From Chloroflexota bacterium (GTDB taxonomy: Bacteria > Chloroflexota > Anaerolineae > B4-G1 > SLSP01): a DNA stretch of 7,287 nt. Position numbers and translations under genes: made by a program. The notes below the pieces were generated by a model. That model worked only from the letters and a program-made list of their open reading frames with translations, had not been told where the DNA came from and did no database searches. Numbering within the stretch: the stretch's first letter is position 1; every line of letters begins with the position of its first letter. Shown piece after piece: positions 5,654 through 7,287 of the stretch. The DNA lies in contig JAAAOZ010000123.1 of assembly GCA_009908585.1 (NCBI GenBank), positions 1 through 7,287 on the forward strand. The letters run 5' to 3'.

Positions 5654-6733
5654 ATGTACAAAAAGCTGTTCATTCCCGGTCCAACCCACGTGCGTGAAGA
5701 GGTTTTAGAGGCGCAAGCGGCCCCCATGATCGGCCATCGGAGCACGGACTACTCCGATCTCCACAAAGAGGTGCGCCTCAAATTGGAAAAGCTGCTCTAC
5801 ACCGATCAGTATGTCTTCCTCGTCACCAGCTCCGGCACCGGCGTGATGGAAGGGTCGATCCGCCAGGCCGTCCGCCCCGGCAAGAAGGCGCTGGTCACGA
5901 CGTGCGGCGCCTTCTCCGACCGCTGGCACAAGATCGCCGTCATGAATGGCGTCGCCGCCGACCGCATCGACGTCGAGTGGGGCGAGGCCATCACCCCGGA
6001 GATGGTCGATGAGGCGCTCAGCAAGGAGGCGTACGACGCGGTCACCGTCACCTACAACGAGACCTCCACCGGCGTGATGAACCCCCTCAAAGAGATCTCC
6101 ACCCTAGTCAACGAAAAATATCCCGACACCGTCGTCTTGGTGGACGCGGTCTCCGCGATGGCCGGCGCCAAGATCGCCGTCGACGCCTGGGGCATCGATG
6201 TCGTGTTCTCCAGCACGCAGAAGTGCTTCGCGCTGCCGCCGGGCCTCGCCGTGGCCGCCGTCAGTGAGCGAATGATCGAGCGCGCCAAGGAGGTGCCCAA
6301 TCACGGCTATTACTTCGATTTCCTCACCTTCCTCAAGAAGTACGGCAAAGATCAGACCCCGGCCACCCCGGCCATCAGCTTGATCGAGGCGCTCAACACG
6401 CAGATGGACGCCATCTTAGAAGAGGGGCTGGACAACCGCTGGCAGCGACACATCGATATGGCCAACGTCGTGCGCGCTTGGGCGCGGAAGCATTTCGCCC
6501 TCTTCCCCGATGAGAACTACCTCTCCAACACCGTCACCACCGTCGAAAACACCCGCGGCATCAGCGTGGCCGATCTCAACGCCGAACTGGCCAAGCGCGG
6601 CGCGATGCTCTCCAACGGCTACGGCTCCAAGCTCCGCGAGAAGACCTTCCGCATCGCGCACATGGGCGATCTCCAGGTCGCGGACCTCGAGTGGCTGCTG
6701 GATCAGATCAACGATTTTTTGGGGTTAGGTTAA
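5654..6733 (+). CDS. Class V PLP-dependent aminotransferase (alanine-glyoxylate/serine-pyruvate family), probably serving serine synthesis
   Basis: The protein has 359 residues, normal for the family. AGGAGG lies 6 nt before the ATG. It has the family start FIPGPTHV (6-13) and GHRS (27-30). The cofactor-binding SSGTGVMEG is at 59-67, YNETSTG at 134-140 and Asp164 in LVDAVSAMAG. Schiff-base Lys190 is in SSTQKCF, and Arg333 in TFRIAHMGD is the likely substrate-carboxylate ligand. No signal peptide, so cytoplasmic. Directly downstream and on the same strand is serA, whose product 3-phosphohydroxypyruvate needs transamination. This suggests a non-orthologous replacement for SerC, acting as a phosphoserine (or serine-glyoxylate/pyruvate) aminotransferase. 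Family membership is clear; the substrate is inferred from the neighbour. Confidence 0.95.
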   Translation: MYKKLFIPGPTHVREEVLEAQAAPMIGHRSTDYSDLHKEVRLKLEKLLYTDQYVFLVTSSGTGVMEGSIRQAVRPGKKALVTTCGAFSDRWHKIAVMNGVAADRIDVEWGEAITPEMVDEALSKEAYDAVTVTYNETSTGVMNPLKEISTLVNEKYPDTVVLVDAVSAMAGAKIAVDAWGIDVVFSSTQKCFALPPGLAVAAVSERMIERAKEVPNHGYYFDFLTFLKKYGKDQTPATPAISLIEALNTQMDAILEEGLDNRWQRHIDMANVVRAWARKHFALFPDENYLSNTVTTVENTRGISVADLNAELAKRGAMLSNGYGSKLREKTFRIAHMGDLQVADLEWLLDQINDFLGLG

Positions 6734-6821
6734 AAGTCCAAACGTCCCAAGTCAAAGGTCAAACGTCAAAGGGCGTGAGATTTCTGGACTTTTGACGTTA
6801 AGACTTTTTGACTTTCGACTT
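6734..6821 (+). repeat. Intergenic imperfect inverted repeat built of GTCAAA-type words
   Basis: The gap between the aminotransferase stop codon and serA is filled by reiterated AAGTC, GTCAAA and AACGTC words on the left and their complements on the right. The exact core is AACGTCAAA (6762-6770) with TTTGACGTT (6791-6799) around a 20-nt loop; weaker pairing continues outward to about 6740 and 6821. It could be an mRNA hairpin, a partial terminator or an attenuator tuning serA expression. No long T-run follows directly. Confidence 0.55.
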
Positions 6822-6838
6822 ACCACAAGGAGAAAATT

Positions 6839-7287
6839 ATGGCAAAACTGCTTATCTGTGATCCTGTTGACGCAACTGCAATCGAAAGAATCCGCGAATT
6901 GGGCGTCGAGGTTGATATTCGCGATACGATCACCGCCGAGGAACTGCCCGACATCATCGGCGGCTACGAGGGGATGATCGTGCGGAGCCGCACGAAGGTC
7001 CGCGCGCCCCTGATCACCAAGGCCGACAACCTCAAGGTCATCATGCGCGCGGGCGTGGGCCTCGACAACATCGACGTGGACGATGCGCGCGATCATGGCA
7101 TCGACGTGCGCAACACCGCCGCCGCCAGTTCCAACGCCGTCGCCGAACTGGCCCTCGGCCTGATGTTCGGCCTGGCCCGCCACATCCCCCGCGCCGACGC
7201 CTCGATGAAGGCCGACCGCTGGGACAAGAAACAACTCAAGGGCACCGAGCTGGGCGGCAAGACCTTGGGCGTCATCGGCTACGGGCG
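6839..7287 (+). CDS. serA: D-3-phosphoglycerate dehydrogenase, N-terminal part
   Basis: The frame is open from an ATG at 6839 to the right edge (149 codons, C-terminus missing). AAGGAG lies 6 nt upstream. It starts MAKLLICDPVD and shows the substrate domain of the 2-hydroxyacid dehydrogenase family: VRSRTKV (48-54), RAGVGLDNID (70-79) and SSNAVAELALGLM (97-109). The NAD-binding fold begins LGGKTLGVIGYG (138-149), cut inside GxGxxG. The enzyme oxidises 3-phosphoglycerate to 3-phosphohydroxypyruvate, the first committed step of serine synthesis. It follows the aminotransferase by 105 nt and is probably co-transcribed with it. Whether an ACT or ASB regulatory domain follows cannot be seen. Another 2-hydroxyacid dehydrogenase is possible, but the neighbour favours serA. 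Confidence 0.93.
   Translation, partial: MAKLLICDPVDATAIERIRELGVEVDIRDTITAEELPDIIGGYEGMIVRSRTKVRAPLITKADNLKVIMRAGVGLDNIDVDDARDHGIDVRNTAAASSNAVAELALGLMFGLARHIPRADASMKADRWDKKQLKGTELGGKTLGVIGYG

Noticed and set aside
6752..7234. Minus-strand open frame of 160 codons antisense to serA
   Set aside because: Its peptide is the typical complement of GC-rich dehydrogenase codons, while the serA frame has clear family motifs and a ribosome binding site.

Overview
The window looks like chromosomal DNA from a fairly GC-rich bacterium, most likely a member of the Chloroflexota (Anaerolineae-like). The main clue is the secreted seven-repeat protein at 1683-3503. It ends in a short hydrophobic IYLPLVV tail and has an extracellular domain before it of a style I associate with that phylum. 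This assignment is inference from protein style, with no marker gene behind it.

Layout. On the minus strand, read right to left, lie three genes for exported proteins. They are an alpha/beta-hydrolase-like lipoprotein (4945-3872), a Sec-secreted seven-repeat beta-propeller protein (3503-1683), and a second lipoprotein with two tandem NodB-like deacetylase-fold domains (1574 to beyond the left edge). The two lipoproteins share an N-terminal module: lipobox, linker, then a four-cysteine CGDGxCDGPET...CPQDC motif that is also similar at DNA level. On the plus strand, from 5654, are a class V aminotransferase and then the first 149 codons of D-3-phosphoglycerate dehydrogenase (serA), which runs off the right edge. 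These two probably make serine in the cytoplasm and have no evident link to the exported genes.

The notable content is in the two AT-richer gaps around the hydrolase gene (3504-3871 and 4946-5653). They hold two copies each of two unrelated miniature inverted-repeat elements. Element M1 is about 158 bp, with 15-bp terminal inverted repeats GGGCAAACGAAGCAG and 5-bp target duplications (TACAT in one copy, CAACT in the other). Element M2 is 90 bp in both copies, with ends GGNCGTTCCA / GGTAGTTCCA and 3-bp target duplications (TTA in one copy, TAA in the other). One M2 sits inside one M1, and the uninterrupted M1 copy shows the empty site. All four copies lie in the same orientation and bracket the hydrolase lipoprotein gene. 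A further 80-bp imperfect palindrome lies next to the second M2 copy.

Other signals are a good sigma-70 promoter with a 7-bp inverted repeat at its start site upstream of the aminotransferase, a 10-bp perfect hairpin between the propeller gene and the deacetylase-like gene, and a long imperfect inverted repeat between the aminotransferase and serA. I saw no tRNA, rRNA, CRISPR array or transposase gene.
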